Origin: Candidatus Latescibacterota bacterium | GTDB lineage: Bacteria; Latescibacterota; UBA2968; UBA8231 | NCBI GenBank assembly: GCA_022827165.1 | Contig: JAJDTN010000285.1 | Location: 1-6,712, forward strand | Direction: 5' to 3' | DNA: 6,712 bases | Position numbers and translations under genes: made by a program | Notes under the pieces: generated by a model | Database searches by the model: none | What the model saw: only the letters and a program-made list of their open reading frames with translations | Told to the model about the DNA's origin: nothing | Part shown: positions 6,280-6,712 of the stretch, piece after piece | Layout: every line of letters begins with the position of its first letter | Numbering within the stretch: position 1 is the stretch's first letter

Positions 6280-6712
6280 AACCACCGCACCCCGACGCGG
6301 GCCAGGCGGATGCCGTCCAGGGCGTGGTAGTTCACCAGGGCGACGCGGTCGTCGTCGATCCAGGTGAGGCCCGGATAGCCGTAGTCCCCGTAGCCGCCCT
6401 CCGGGTCGGCCGCCATGCAGCGGAACCGCCCCCAGCTTTGGCCTCCGTCCGTCGAGACCGCCGAGGTCAGGGGCGAGCGCACCTTGCCGAGGGGGATCTC
6501 CAGCTCGCCCACGCGGACCACGGGCTGCTCCTCGCCGCCGTAGAACGCCGGCGCGCGGGGATTCTTGCAGAAGATGATCAGAAGGTCCCCGGTGGCGGGG
6601 ATGCGCGTCGCCAGGAAGCCGGCGCACGGGTCGGGCAGCTCCGGGACCAGCTCCGGCTCGGACCAGGTGAGGGCGTCGTCCTCGGAATAGCAGCGGGCGA
6701 GACAGCCGCTCC
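6267..6712 (-). CDS. BNR/Asp-box sialidase-like protein, C-terminal part (runs off the right edge)
   Basis: The minus-strand frame ending in TGA at 6269-6267 is open to the window edge and gives 147 residues, so the N-terminus lies outside. It contains two Asp-box motifs (S-x-D-x-G-x-T/S-W): SEDDALTW at 6686-6663, with Ala in place of Gly, and STDGGQSW at 6455-6432. These are the beta-propeller blade turns of sialidases and other BNR-repeat proteins. GYPGLTWIDDDRVALVNYH near the end resembles the last-blade pattern of the exo-alpha-sialidase-like (BNR_2) family. An internal GTG at 6521-6519 would give only 84 residues and would lose one Asp box, so it is not the start. The catalytic Arg triad and Tyr/Glu of true GH33 enzymes cannot be checked in this fragment, so sialic acid cleavage is unproven. 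It is convergent with, and overlaps by 13 bases, the LamG/barrel gene. Confidence 0.8.
   Translation of the reverse strand, partial: SGCLARCYSEDDALTWSEPELVPELPDPCAGFLATRIPATGDLLIIFCKNPRAPAFYGGEEQPVVRVGELEIPLGKVRSPLTSAVSTDGGQSWGRFRCMAADPEGGYGDYGYPGLTWIDDDRVALVNYHALDGIRLARVGVRWFYGE

Noticed and set aside
6280..6330. Rho-independent terminator after the LamG gene
   Set aside because: I found no GC hairpin followed by a T-run on either strand near the convergent stops, and the region is coding for the sialidase-like protein.
5911..6627. Open minus-strand frame crossing the end of the LamG gene and the sialidase-like gene
   Set aside because: It is a different frame from the Asp-box protein, is Arg/Gly/Pro-rich, and conflicts with both well-supported genes.

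Overview
The window is very G+C-rich (about 70% by eye), and its codon third positions are almost all G or C. It is densely packed, with no tRNA, rRNA, CRISPR array or insertion sequence that I can see. The gene mix is a molybdenum hydroxylase, a GH78-type alpha-L-rhamnosidase, a LamG multi-domain protein and an Asp-box sialidase-like protein. This suits a free-living, glycan-degrading environmental bacterium, of the sort seen in Planctomycetota, Armatimonadota, Latescibacterota and related high-GC metagenomic lineages. That assignment is inference from gene content, and I cannot name the phylum.

Layout from left to right. Bases 1 to about 257 carry nothing recognisable on the plus strand. 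On the minus strand there may be two overlapping gene ends: the 3' end of one frame, stopping at 66, and the start of another at 74. At about base 258 a plus-strand frame abruptly becomes the C-terminal third of a xanthine dehydrogenase/aldehyde oxidase-family molybdopterin subunit (to 1097), with its N-terminal two thirds absent. Two bases later a complete 799-residue alpha-L-rhamnosidase-like protein begins (GTG 1100 to 3499). After 23 bases and a good ribosome binding site comes a complete 918-residue protein (3523 to 6279). It has an N-terminal LamG domain, two beta-rich modules, a probable beta/alpha-barrel with acidic residues placed like a glycosidase's, and a C-terminal jelly-roll-like module. 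Facing it on the minus strand, and overlapping its end by 13 bases, is the C-terminal part of a BNR/Asp-box sialidase-like protein that runs off the right edge.

The rhamnosidase and the LamG/barrel protein look like one transcription unit for breaking down a rhamnose-containing glycan or glycoside, with the sialidase-like gene a convergent neighbour of similar theme. Neither complete protein has a visible signal peptide, so they may act in the cytoplasm on imported oligosaccharides or glycosides. The Mo-hydroxylase fragment is joined to this unit by spacing only, and its left junction could be a real rearrangement or an assembly artefact. The most interesting item is the barrel region of the LamG protein, which I cannot assign to any named enzyme family.
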